Source: UBA4312 sp002394635 (lineage in GTDB: Bacteria > Bacillota_I > Bacilli_A > Erysipelotrichales > Erysipelotrichaceae). From it: a stretch of 64,000 bases of DNA. Where the stretch lies: assembly GCA_946539765.1 (NCBI GenBank), contig CAMNHO010000003.1, forward strand, positions 62,001 through 126,000, given 5' to 3'. Position 1 is the first letter of the stretch. The number at the start of each line of letters is the position of its first letter. Shown here piece by piece: positions 7,861 to 15,746 of the stretch. A program made the translations under genes and the position numbers. A model generated the notes under the pieces. That model searched no databases. It worked only from the letters and a program-made list of their open reading frames with translations, and was not told the DNA's origin.

Positions 7861-9615
7861 CTAATCTTCTTTAATTTCTAAATCCGGAAATAGTTTTTGT
7901 AAAAATATTTCTTCATTTTCTTCTTCGGTTTCTTCTGTCTTGTTCTTAACTATTTTCACCTTTATTGGGTCGGGAAGGGTACCATTGATCATCCGTTCTC
8001 TGAACTCTGTTATAACACGATTCTGCTGCTTTGTATCAATACTGAATATTTTCTTTGTTTTTCCTAAAAGTTTCTCAAGATATTCTTCAAAGCCCTCCGT
8101 CTGTTGAAATTCATTAATTGCTTTTGATTCTACTTCACTCTTCACACTGACAATCAGATATTCTTCTGAACTAGCCACTAAAGTCGACTGTCTTAATAAG
8201 GACTGTTCTCGCATATATTTTGTATTAAAATCAAATTCAGATCGATTTTCATACTTATTAATATCTTCTGATTTTTCTTTTTTATTTGCACCTACCAACA
8301 ATCTTATGATAGTTTCATCATCTAATATGATTTTACTATCTCTGTCACTCTCTTTATTTAATGTTTCACGTGAAACATCATATGCTTTTTCCGGTGGTTT
8401 CACATTGGATTCTTGCTTAAAATGTGGGGTCTCAATCTTTTTTATTGGATTTTCTTGTGTTGTTTCATATGAATTCCTAATCCTGTCCGCAGAATTTTCT
8501 TTTTTCTTTACATCGTTTTCTTTATTATTTTCATCATATGAATCAGATATAACCTTTAATAATCCTGCTTCTAAATAATCTAATATGTTGGAAGCATAGA
8601 CAAATTTATTATAAGTTTCCATTAATTCATATAACAAATTCATACGAAAAGGTAAAGAAGTTGACATGATATATTGGTCCAATACTTTTTTTATGTTTGG
8701 ATTGATTAATGTTGTTTCTGAAGAATAATCATATATAATACTATTCTTGATCAACGATATGAAATCTGATGTGAATCTACGAAGATCCATTCCTTTATCA
8801 TTGATATTCTTTAAAGAGATAACCACTTCTTCAATATTACGATTATATAAATTTTTATATATTCTAGCTATATCTTCAATGGTTACAACACCATAGATTT
8901 GTCTAACATCATCTGCTTGTATTTCCGATGAACAATATGCCACGCTTTGATCTAATATTGATAAGGCATCTCGCATGCCTCCATCACACAATGATGTGAT
9001 TAAAGAAATGGCCTCTGGCTGTATATTGATTTTTTCTTCTTTACATACAATATTCAATCTTTTTTCTATTTCAGAATCCGGAACTCTGGTAAAGTCAAAT
9101 CGCTGACAACGAGATATAATTGTCGATATTACTTTATTTGGTTCTGTTGTCGCAAAAATAAAAATCACATGGGCAGGGGGTTCTTCAATAGTTTTTAACA
9201 ATGCATTAAATGCCCCCGTTGTCATCATATGAACTTCATCAATAATGTATATTTTATATTTTCCCTGCATAGGGGCATATTTTACACGATCGATCAATCG
9301 CCGTACTTCATCAACACCGTTGTTAGACGCAGCATCAATTTCAATAATATCAGGATGACTATTATTTAAAGCCATCTGACAATTCATACAATGGCCACAT
9401 GGTTTATCGTGTTGTTGAGAGGTACAATTTAACATTCTCGCAAAAATTTTTGCGATGGATGTCTTTCCTGTCCCTCTTGGTCCACAGAATAAATATGCAT
9501 GTGCAATACGATCTTGATCGACTGCATTCTTTAATGTTTGAATAATTGCTTGTTGACCAACTACCTCATCAAATGTTACAGGTCTGTATTTTCTGTATAG
9601 AGCTTGATATGCCAT
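7861..9615 (-). CDS. dnaX: DNA polymerase III subunits gamma/tau
   Basis: This is the clamp-loader ATPase, 584 residues. The N-terminal AAA+ module has Walker A GPRGTGKTS near residue 45, a four-cysteine zinc motif (CTSQQHDKPCGHCMNC) near residues 64-79, Walker B IIDEVHMM, and the SRC sensor region (ISRCQRF). A low-complexity linker of about residues 370-430 precedes a tau-type C-terminal region. An in-frame slippery heptamer at codons 391-393 may produce a gamma form of about 394 residues. The linker also hosts parS and TCATATGA sites. The start has a good ribosome site (AGGAGGTATGAA). The downstream gene is recR. Confidence 0.95.
   Translation of the reverse strand: MAYQALYRKYRPVTFDEVVGQQAIIQTLKNAVDQDRIAHAYLFCGPRGTGKTSIAKIFARMLNCTSQQHDKPCGHCMNCQMALNNSHPDIIEIDAASNNGVDEVRRLIDRVKYAPMQGKYKIYIIDEVHMMTTGAFNALLKTIEEPPAHVIFIFATTEPNKVISTIISRCQRFDFTRVPDSEIEKRLNIVCKEEKINIQPEAISLITSLCDGGMRDALSILDQSVAYCSSEIQADDVRQIYGVVTIEDIARIYKNLYNRNIEEVVISLKNINDKGMDLRRFTSDFISLIKNSIIYDYSSETTLINPNIKKVLDQYIMSTSLPFRMNLLYELMETYNKFVYASNILDYLEAGLLKVISDSYDENNKENDVKKKENSADRIRNSYETTQENPIKKIETPHFKQESNVKPPEKAYDVSRETLNKESDRDSKIILDDETIIRLLVGANKKEKSEDINKYENRSEFDFNTKYMREQSLLRQSTLVASSEEYLIVSVKSEVESKAINEFQQTEGFEEYLEKLLGKTKKIFSIDTKQQNRVITEFRERMINGTLPDPIKVKIVKNKTEETEEENEEIFLQKLFPDLEIKED
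8362..8377. promoter_or_regulatory. parS: parS centromere site for ParB
   Basis: The 16-base palindrome TGTTTCACGTGAAACA matches the ParB (Spo0J) recognition consensus exactly. It lies inside the dnaX linker region, about 12-13 kb from dnaA, on the same replichore arm. It is the only full match I found by eye, although parA and parB lie at 42.3-43.9 kb. A TCATATG heptamer directly abuts it (8378-8384). Confidence 0.92.
8401..8443 (-). other. Probable programmed -1 frameshift site in dnaX
   Basis: The coding strand reads A AAA AAG (8443-8437) exactly in the zero frame, after an AT of an ATA codon. A -1 slip gives one extra codon (GAT) and then TGA at 8434-8432, ending the product after about 394 residues. 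This is the E. coli dnaX arrangement: same heptamer, one codon, stop. A CACATT/AATGTG stem (8426-8421 with 8406-8401) begins ten bases downstream and could stimulate slipping. The resulting short form would keep the ATPase domains and lack the tau tail. Confidence 0.65.
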
Positions 9616-9660
9616 TTCATACCTCCTGGTATCTGTTTATATGATTTTCATATATTTATG

Positions 9661-10140
9661 TTATTTCATTTTTTTTGAATTTCTTTTTGCTTTGAAAAAA
9701 TCAGTTAGAAGGGAAGAGCATTCTTCTTTTAAATATCCCCCTTCATATTCCGGATAATGATTGAAACCTTTCACATCCAACAGATTTGTACAAGATTCAA
9801 TGCATCCTCCTTTTGGATCCAATGCTCCATATATTACCTTCTGAATACGTGATTGTATAATAGCTCCCGTACACATTGGACATGGTTCCAAAGTAACATA
9901 TAATACACAATCTTCCAGTCTCCAAGTATGTAACGTGTTACATGCTTGATGGATAGCTAGTATCTCTGCATGGGCTGTACTAAGCTGTAATCCTTCCCGT
10001 CGATTATATGCTTTCGCTATTATGTGATTATTTTTAACAATAACACAACCTATCGGAACTTCATCTTCCCGATAAGCCAGCTTTGCTTGCGCAATGGCTT
10101 CCTTCATCCATTTTATATGATCATTATTATTTCCTGTCAT
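9661..10140 (-). CDS. tadA: tRNA-specific adenosine deaminase TadA
   Basis: TadA converts adenosine 34 to inosine in tRNA-Arg. The zinc deaminase motifs HAE (near residue 56) and PCPMC (near residue 87) are intact, with the catalytic Glu in HAE. Length is 159 residues, normal. The neighbours, SRP RNA upstream and dnaX-recR downstream, match the common Firmicutes order. There is no Shine-Dalgarno sequence; a TATAAT box ends six bases before the ATG. Confidence 0.95.
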   Translation of the reverse strand: MTGNNNDHIKWMKEAIAQAKLAYREDEVPIGCVIVKNNHIIAKAYNRREGLQLSTAHAEILAIHQACNTLHTWRLEDCVLYVTLEPCPMCTGAIIQSRIQKVIYGALDPKGGCIESCTNLLDVKGFNHYPEYEGGYLKEECSSLLTDFFKAKRNSKKMK

Positions 10141-10152
10141 ACTACTATTATA
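10141..10152 (-). promoter_or_regulatory. tadA -10 box with leaderless geometry
   Basis: On the minus strand TATAAT (10152-10147) is followed by AGTAGT and then the tadA ATG. The box overlaps the end of the U-tract that terminates the SRP RNA. No ribosome-binding sequence fits between, so the message would be leaderless. The -35 region would fall inside the SRP RNA stem and is poor. Confidence 0.45.
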
Positions 10153-10160
10153 TAAAAAAA

Positions 10161-10238
10161 CTACTACACATGATAGAGCTTCCTTAAGGCTGCTTCGTTC
10201 CCGACCTGACCTGATTCACAAGATATCATTGTAGTAGC
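10161..10238 (-). ncRNA. ffs: Signal recognition particle RNA (4.5S-like, small type)
   Basis: The minus strand contains the conserved apical domain (TCAGGTCGGGAACGAAGCAG) and the ends CTACTACA / TGTAGTAG pair to close the helix, giving about 78 nt. It binds Ffh for co-translational targeting. The GGAA tetraloop is closed by an inverted pair (CG-GGAA-CG in place of the usual CC-GGAA-GG), a compensated change. A TATACT -10 box (10250-10245) lies just upstream and a run of T follows the closing helix. Its position beside tadA and dnaX is the usual one in Firmicutes. The 5' end is approximate. Confidence 0.88.
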
Positions 10239-10261
10239 GGATATAGTATAACATATATTTT

Positions 10262-10289
10262 ATAAAAAAGGGAAGAGTTGAACTCTTCC
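10262..10289 (-). terminator. Intrinsic terminator of the decayed trpB-like gene
   Basis: On the minus strand GGAAGAG and CTCTTCC pair around a five-base loop and are followed by CTTTTTTA. It lies directly after the likely stop of the trpB-like remnant and before the SRP RNA promoter. Confidence 0.75.
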
Positions 10290-10296
10290 AATTTTA

Positions 10297-11440
10297 CTAT
10301 CCGATTTCTTGTATCGAATTTAAAAGTTCTGCCAATTCTTCATCAGTCGGAATATAATCCTTCATATTTCCATTTTCTTTGCACTTAAACGCTCATCCAT
10401 CGCAACACAAATGACATGACTGCTTTCCTAAACTGGCAATATTCCTTCTGTACGAGCAAATTTAGTCGTTTCTTCAAATACGCTTGTTTGTTCTCTAGAT
10501 AAGGCTTCCGTATATCCATCTTCATATAATTGGAATAGGATAGGGCTCATACTGTGATACCGCAATCCACCAGCGTGATTGGCAGAAGGAAAAACATCAT
10601 ACCCTAGAGTATACATTTTTGCCAATGGTGTAACTTTTCCAGTATCATAAAAATCATAGGTATATTTATCTCTTTTTAAACTTGGACATGATGCTGGTTC
10701 GGCTGCAATGATTCGATAATCCTTTTCACCTCTTAATTCTTCACCCATAAATGGTGCAATCAAACCACCAAGATTCGATCTTCCTCCGGAACAGCCGATA
10801 ATTTTATCTGATTCAATTCGCTTCCTAAGACATAACGATATCCTTCTTTAGTGACAGCGGATTCTACCGCTTCGGAAATAGCACATCCCAAACTTCCACA
10901 GGTTCCCGGATGTTCCTTTAAAATTTGTCTTCCGGCTTTTGTGGTATTGGAAGGAGCAGTAGCATTATAAGTACGCATTACTTCTCTGCGAAATGGTTTT
11001 TGCCCATAGGATTCTTTTACCATATATACAATATAATCCAGATCAAAATATGAACATGCCATAGATAGTGCTGTTCCCCATAGGCCGGCATCGGTTTCCG
11101 TTGTTACGCCTTTTAATCCTTTTTTTAGCGTAGCATGCTTGTGCAAGAGCTGAATTCAATTTATGACTTTCATTCGTATTATTTCCTTCAAATTTATAAT
11201 AAATATGCACCGGTTTTCCTTATGCTTTTTTCAATCGATATGCACGATATAAAAGGGAAGGGCGGAAGGTTTTATAGTATTCCTTAATTTCCTGCGGAAT
11301 ATCAAAATATGGTGTATCATTATCCAATTCTTGTTATACCAGATCATCACAAAATACTTGGGTCAGATCTTCATATTCACAAGGTCTTCTTGTAGTCGGA
11401 TTGAGCAAAGGAGCCGATTTTCTTTTCTCCTGTTCTTAAA
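10297..11440 (-). pseudogene. Decayed TrpB-like (TrpB2-type) PLP enzyme
   Basis: Six-frame reading recovers a TrpB2-like protein in pieces. The N-terminal part runs from SAPLLNP through the PLP lysine region (NNTNESHKLNSA) but has in-frame stops near 11338 and 11217. A frameshift near 11118 leads to the ETDAGLWGTALSMAC segment. A deletion and second frameshift near 10775 remove about 30 residues before the phosphate loop (GCSGGRSNLGG, with a G-to-R change). Another stop near 10433 precedes ESSHVI, and a final frame ends DYIPTDEEL...IQEIG at 10297. The family makes or salvages tryptophan from indole and serine. With at least five lesions this is not one sequencing error. Confidence 0.85.
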
Positions 11441-11479
11441 AAATAAAGAGAACTTTTATCCCTTATATTTTCCTGGGAA

Positions 11480-11600
11480 AAAGCTAACTTCTGCGGTGCC
11501 ACCATGTTTCCATCATTCATGGCTTTTTATCATTAATATCTTACATTACTATTCTTCTTCTACGATTTATTATATTTATGTTAATTATCACATAAAAGAA
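11480..11600 (-). promoter_or_regulatory. Degenerate T-box leader remnant
   Basis: The minus strand has GGTGGCACCGCA (within 11492-11505), close to the T-box core GGTGGNACCGCG, about 50 bases upstream of the decayed trpB-like gene. No good terminator/antiterminator pair remains. A tryptophan T-box would fit the gene, but no specifier loop can be read. Likely a dying riboswitch. Confidence 0.5.
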
Positions 11601-11623
11601 AAGAGCAGTTCTGCCGCTCTTTC
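11594..11623 (-). terminator. serS terminator
   Basis: After the serS stop, AAAGAGC pairs with GCTCTTT around GGCAGAACT on the minus strand, followed by TCTTTT. It separates serS from the degenerate T-box region. Confidence 0.65.
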
Positions 11624-11628
11624 TCTTA

Positions 11629-12909
11629 TTATCCTATTTTTTTCATTCCGCCCATATAAGGCTGTAATTTTTCTGGAATAGTTATTGTTCCGTCTTTCTG
11701 TAAATTGTTTTCCAGGAATGCAATAAGCATTCTCGGCGGTGCAACACATGTATTATTTAATGTATGCGCAAAATATTTATTTCCTTTGCTGTCTTTTACA
11801 CGGATTCGTAAACGCCGTGCCTGCGCATCTGTCAGATTGGAGCAACTTCCAACCTCAAAATATTTCTTTTGTCTTGGAGACCAGGCTTCAACATCAACAG
11901 ATTTACATTTCAGATCCGCTAAATCTCCTGAACAACATTCTAATGTACGAACTGGTATATCCAGAGAACGGAAGAATTCTACAGTATTCATATACAATTT
12001 CACAAACCATTCACGGCTTTCTTCCGGTTTACATACAACGATCATTTCCTGTTTTTCAAACTGATGAATTCGATATATACCACGTTCTTCAATACCATGA
12101 GCTCCTTTTTCTTTTCGGAAACAAGGAGAATAAGATGTATACGTATATGGCAGATCCTTTTCATCCAGAATCGTATCAATGAATTTACCAATCATTGAAT
12201 GTTCACTGGTACCAATCAAATATAGATCCTCGCCTTCAATTTTATACATCATGCCATCCATTTCTTCAAAAGACATAACACCGTCTACAACGGCACTACG
12301 GATCATAAATGGAGGAATGACATAAGTAAATCCTTTATTGATCATAAAATCCCTGGCATAACTCAAAATAGCAGAATGCAGACGAGCAATATCTCCCATC
12401 AGATAGTAAAAGCCGTTTCCAGCCACTTTTCTTGCACTATCCATATCGATACCCGAATATCTTTCAATTAATTCCGTATGATAAGGAATTTCAAAATCAG
12501 GAACAATTGGTTCTCCGAATTTTTCCAATTCAACATTTTCGCTATCGTCTTTTCCAATTGGAACTGTATCATCAATGATATTAGGAATAGCCATCATCTT
12601 TTTACGAACTTTATTTCTTAGTTCATCTTCTTTTTCTTCCATGACAGATAACTCTTTCGCAATATCAGCTACTTTTTGTTTAACAAGATTTGCTTCTTCT
12701 TTTTTTCCTTGTTTCATCAAGCCGCCGATCTCTTTAGAAATTCTCTTTCTTTGTCCTCGTAGATCGTCCGCAGCTTGTTGTAGTTTACGAAGTTCTTTAT
12801 CTTCTTCTAATACTTCATCAACTAAATGCAGCTTTTGATCTTGAAATTTCTTTTTCATATTTTCTTTCACAAGATCCGGATTTTCACGCACAAATTTCAT
12901 ATCCAACAT
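11629..12909 (-). CDS. serS: Serine--tRNA ligase (divergent, archaeal-like catalytic motifs)
   Basis: This 426-residue class II synthetase has the N-terminal tRNA-binding coiled coil (about residues 30-105) and a class II core. Motif 2 reads FRKEKGAHGIEERGIYR and motif 3 reads HTLNNTCVAPPRMLIAFLEN. The usual bacterial forms are FRSEAGSAGRDTRG and HTLNGSGLAVGR, so this enzyme looks closer to archaeal/eukaryal-type SerRS, as known from second copies in some clostridia. The coding region is intact and preceded by a serine-type T-box leader, so it is probably the housekeeping enzyme. ATG 12909 has a GGAGGAAA ribosome site. Confidence 0.92.
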   Translation of the reverse strand: MLDMKFVRENPDLVKENMKKKFQDQKLHLVDEVLEEDKELRKLQQAADDLRGQRKRISKEIGGLMKQGKKEEANLVKQKVADIAKELSVMEEKEDELRNKVRKKMMAIPNIIDDTVPIGKDDSENVELEKFGEPIVPDFEIPYHTELIERYSGIDMDSARKVAGNGFYYLMGDIARLHSAILSYARDFMINKGFTYVIPPFMIRSAVVDGVMSFEEMDGMMYKIEGEDLYLIGTSEHSMIGKFIDTILDEKDLPYTYTSYSPCFRKEKGAHGIEERGIYRIHQFEKQEMIVVCKPEESREWFVKLYMNTVEFFRSLDIPVRTLECCSGDLADLKCKSVDVEAWSPRQKKYFEVGSCSNLTDAQARRLRIRVKDSKGNKYFAHTLNNTCVAPPRMLIAFLENNLQKDGTITIPEKLQPYMGGMKKIG

Positions 12910-12930
12910 ATTTGTTTCCTCCTTTTACCA

Positions 12931-13152
12931 TAAAAAAAAGACATTCCTCCAAAAGGGACGATGTCTCGCGGTGCCACCCTTCTTATCTTAAACAAGATCT
13001 CTCAACATGATAACGGTATGTACCGAATCGAACTACTATAATTCATTCAATTGCTCAAAGGTGCTTTTCAATAAATCAATGCGATATTCTCACCAGCCAT
13101 ATCGTCTCTGTTTTCATACAATCTATTTACTTTTCCTTCTCAACGCATTCCA
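12931..13152 (-). promoter_or_regulatory. T-box riboswitch controlling serS
   Basis: The minus strand holds the T-box core AAGGGTGGCACCGCG (12981-12967), followed by a terminator in which AGACAT (12966-12961) pairs with ATGTCT (12944-12939) and runs into eight T. A stem-I-like GAGAAGGAAAAGTAAATAGA segment lies near the 5' end. A promoter is present: TATAAA (13162-13157) with TTGCAG 17 bases upstream. Uncharged tRNA binding would favour the antiterminator and switch serS on. The specifier codon could not be assigned with confidence. Confidence 0.92.
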
Positions 13153-13283
13153 TTATTTTATACCATTCTTTGCCGTTTTCTGCAATATTAATTCGAATAA
13201 AGACTCAAATAGGATATTCATATTTTCATTCCTATCCTTATAATTCTGATTAATCATATGATTACAAAAGAAAAAGGATGATT

Positions 13284-15734
13284 TTACTCATCCTCTATCT
13301 GTTCTTCATGATCTACCAAGGTAATTCGATTTACTTTTGCATCTTCTGTCAAATTGATCAAGCGAACTCCTTGTGTATTTCTTCCGTAAATACCAATATC
13401 ACTGATCGGCGTACGGATCATAATACCGGAAGTTGATACGATCATCAAATCTTCATTTCCCTGGACAGCGCGTACTATCATCAACTGGCCGGTTTTTTCC
13501 GTGACATTCATAGTACTTACACCTTTTTTTCCACGAGATGTTAATCGATAGCTTTGAATATCGCTTCGTTTTCCATATCCATTTTCAGATACGGATAACA
13601 GTGTATCACCGTCACTGGAAATGGATAATCCAACAATGTGACCATCTTCCACATTCATTCCTTTGACACCGGCAGCTGTTCGTCCCATCACACGAATCTC
13701 ATTTTCTTTGAATCGAACAACACGTCCGTTGGAAGATCCAATCAATATCTCATCATCTCCATGTGTCGCTTTTACAAAGAACAATTCATCGTTATCTTTC
13801 AGATGAATGGCAATCTTTCCGTTTTTATTGATTCGATCAAAATCAGATAAATCCGTTTTCTTTACAACACCGAATTTGGTCGCAAACAGTAAATATTTAT
13901 AATCGTTTTCCTGTGGGATTCCCAGCATTGTAGTTACATTCTCATCTTTATCCAGAGAAATTAAATTTACGATTGGCAGTCCTTTGGAAATTCTCGAAGC
14001 ATTTGGTACATTATATCCTTTGATCCGATATACCTTACCTTTATTAGTAAATAACAACAGATGATCGTGTGTTGACATGGTAATCATCGTATGAATAGAA
14101 TCTTCATCATTTAGTGTCAAAGATTTAATGCCTCTTCCTCCACGGTTTTGTGCCCGATATGTATCCACAGGTGTCCTTTTGATATAACCGGAAGTTGTCA
14201 GGATCAAGATAACATCTTCTCTAGGAATCAGATCCTCGTCATCCATATCTACATAAGAATCAGATATTTCTGTTCGACGTTCATCTCCATATTTATCATT
14301 GATTTCTGTCAAGTCATCACGAATGATCTGCAGAACGCGATCATGATTTGCTAAAATATCCTGATAATCGGCAATTTTCAATAAAACTTCCTGATACTCT
14401 TTTTCAATCTTATCAATTTCCAATCCGGATAATCTTCTTAACTGCATTGCTAATATTGCACGCGCTTGAATTTCACTAAAGCCGAATTTTTCACATAACT
14501 CAGCATTTAAACCAGCTTCATCTTTATGTGATGAACGAATCGTGTGGATAACTTCATCCAGATGGTCGAATGCAATGCGGAATCCTTCCAAAATGTGAGC
14601 ACGATCTTGTGCTTTCTTTAAATCAAACTTTGTTTTTCTTACAACGACTTCTGTCTGGAAATCAATATAATCTGTAATAATATCTTTTAAAGGTAATTGC
14701 CTTGGTCTTCCATTTTCCAATGCCAGCATATTAATACCGAAACTAGACTGCAGTGGCGTTAATCGGAACAATTGATTTAAAATAACGTCTTCCTGCGCAT
14801 CCTTTTTCAGTTCCATGACAATTCGGATACCTTCCCGGTTACTTTCATCATTTAAATAAGTAATTCCTTGAATTTCCTTATCGTTGATCAAAGAAGCCAT
14901 CTTGGTAATCAAATTTGCTTTATTGATGGCATATGGAATTTCGTAAAAAATAATTCTTTTCTTACCATTATCCAATTCTTCAATACGGTATTTCGAACGG
15001 ATCATGATCGAACCGCGTCCAGTCTCATACGCCTGACGAATTCCTTTTCTTCCCAGAATAATACCTCCGGTCGGAAAATCCGGTCCCTTAATAAATTCCA
15101 TTAATTCAGGTACGGTAATATTCGGATCATCCATAACCGCAAAAATAGCCTGAATGGTTTCTGTCAAATTGTGCGGTGGCATATTGGTAGCCATTCCTAC
15201 CGCAATCCCCATAGCTCCATTCACTAAAAGATTCGGAATACGACTTGGCAATACAACCGGTTCTGTTTCCTCTCCATCATAGTTTTCAATAAAATCAACT
15301 GTATCTTTATTGATATCTTTCAACATTTCCATGGATATTTTTGACATTCTCGCTTCGGTATAACGCATAGCCGCAGCTCCATCTCCATCTAGAGATCCGA
15401 AATTTCCATGCCCGTCGATCAATGGATATCGATAAGAAAAATCCTGTGCCATACGAACCATCGCATCATAAACAGCAACATCTCCATGAGGATGATATTT
15501 ACCGATAACTTCACCGACAATACGTGCACTTTTCTTATGTGCTACATTCGCTGAAATATTTAATTGATTCATCGCGTGAAGAATACGTCTATGTACTGGC
15601 TTTAAACCGTCCCTTACATCGGGAAGGGCACGTTGTACAATGACAGACATGGAATAGTCCAGAAAATCCTCACGGACTTCTTTCGATATTTCAACTTCTT
15701 CTACGACATCATACTTTTTATTTTCATCGGACAT
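13284..15734 (-). CDS. gyrA: DNA gyrase subunit A
   Basis: This 816-residue type II topoisomerase subunit introduces negative supercoils with GyrB. The catalytic tyrosine is Tyr125 in MRYTEARM. The GyrA-box QNRGGRG near residue 540, needed for DNA wrapping, identifies gyrase rather than topoisomerase IV. Six beta-propeller repeats follow and the C-terminus is acidic. In the quinolone-resistance region HPHGDVAVYD, Val86 replaces the serine usual at E. coli position 83. The gene starts 12 bases after the gyrB stop, with the ribosome site AGGAGG. Confidence 0.97.
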   Translation of the reverse strand: MSDENKKYDVVEEVEISKEVREDFLDYSMSVIVQRALPDVRDGLKPVHRRILHAMNQLNISANVAHKKSARIVGEVIGKYHPHGDVAVYDAMVRMAQDFSYRYPLIDGHGNFGSLDGDGAAAMRYTEARMSKISMEMLKDINKDTVDFIENYDGEETEPVVLPSRIPNLLVNGAMGIAVGMATNMPPHNLTETIQAIFAVMDDPNITVPELMEFIKGPDFPTGGIILGRKGIRQAYETGRGSIMIRSKYRIEELDNGKKRIIFYEIPYAINKANLITKMASLINDKEIQGITYLNDESNREGIRIVMELKKDAQEDVILNQLFRLTPLQSSFGINMLALENGRPRQLPLKDIITDYIDFQTEVVVRKTKFDLKKAQDRAHILEGFRIAFDHLDEVIHTIRSSHKDEAGLNAELCEKFGFSEIQARAILAMQLRRLSGLEIDKIEKEYQEVLLKIADYQDILANHDRVLQIIRDDLTEINDKYGDERRTEISDSYVDMDDEDLIPREDVILILTTSGYIKRTPVDTYRAQNRGGRGIKSLTLNDEDSIHTMITMSTHDHLLLFTNKGKVYRIKGYNVPNASRISKGLPIVNLISLDKDENVTTMLGIPQENDYKYLLFATKFGVVKKTDLSDFDRINKNGKIAIHLKDNDELFFVKATHGDDEILIGSSNGRVVRFKENEIRVMGRTAAGVKGMNVEDGHIVGLSISSDGDTLLSVSENGYGKRSDIQSYRLTSRGKKGVSTMNVTEKTGQLMIVRAVQGNEDLMIVSTSGIMIRTPISDIGIYGRNTQGVRLINLTEDAKVNRITLVDHEEQIEDE

Positions 15735-15746
15735 AATGACCTCCTG

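Noticed and set aside
10428..11146. Two adjacent ORFs taken as separate genes
   Set aside because: Both are fragments of one TrpB2-type protein in different frames with stops and deletions, so they are a pseudogene.
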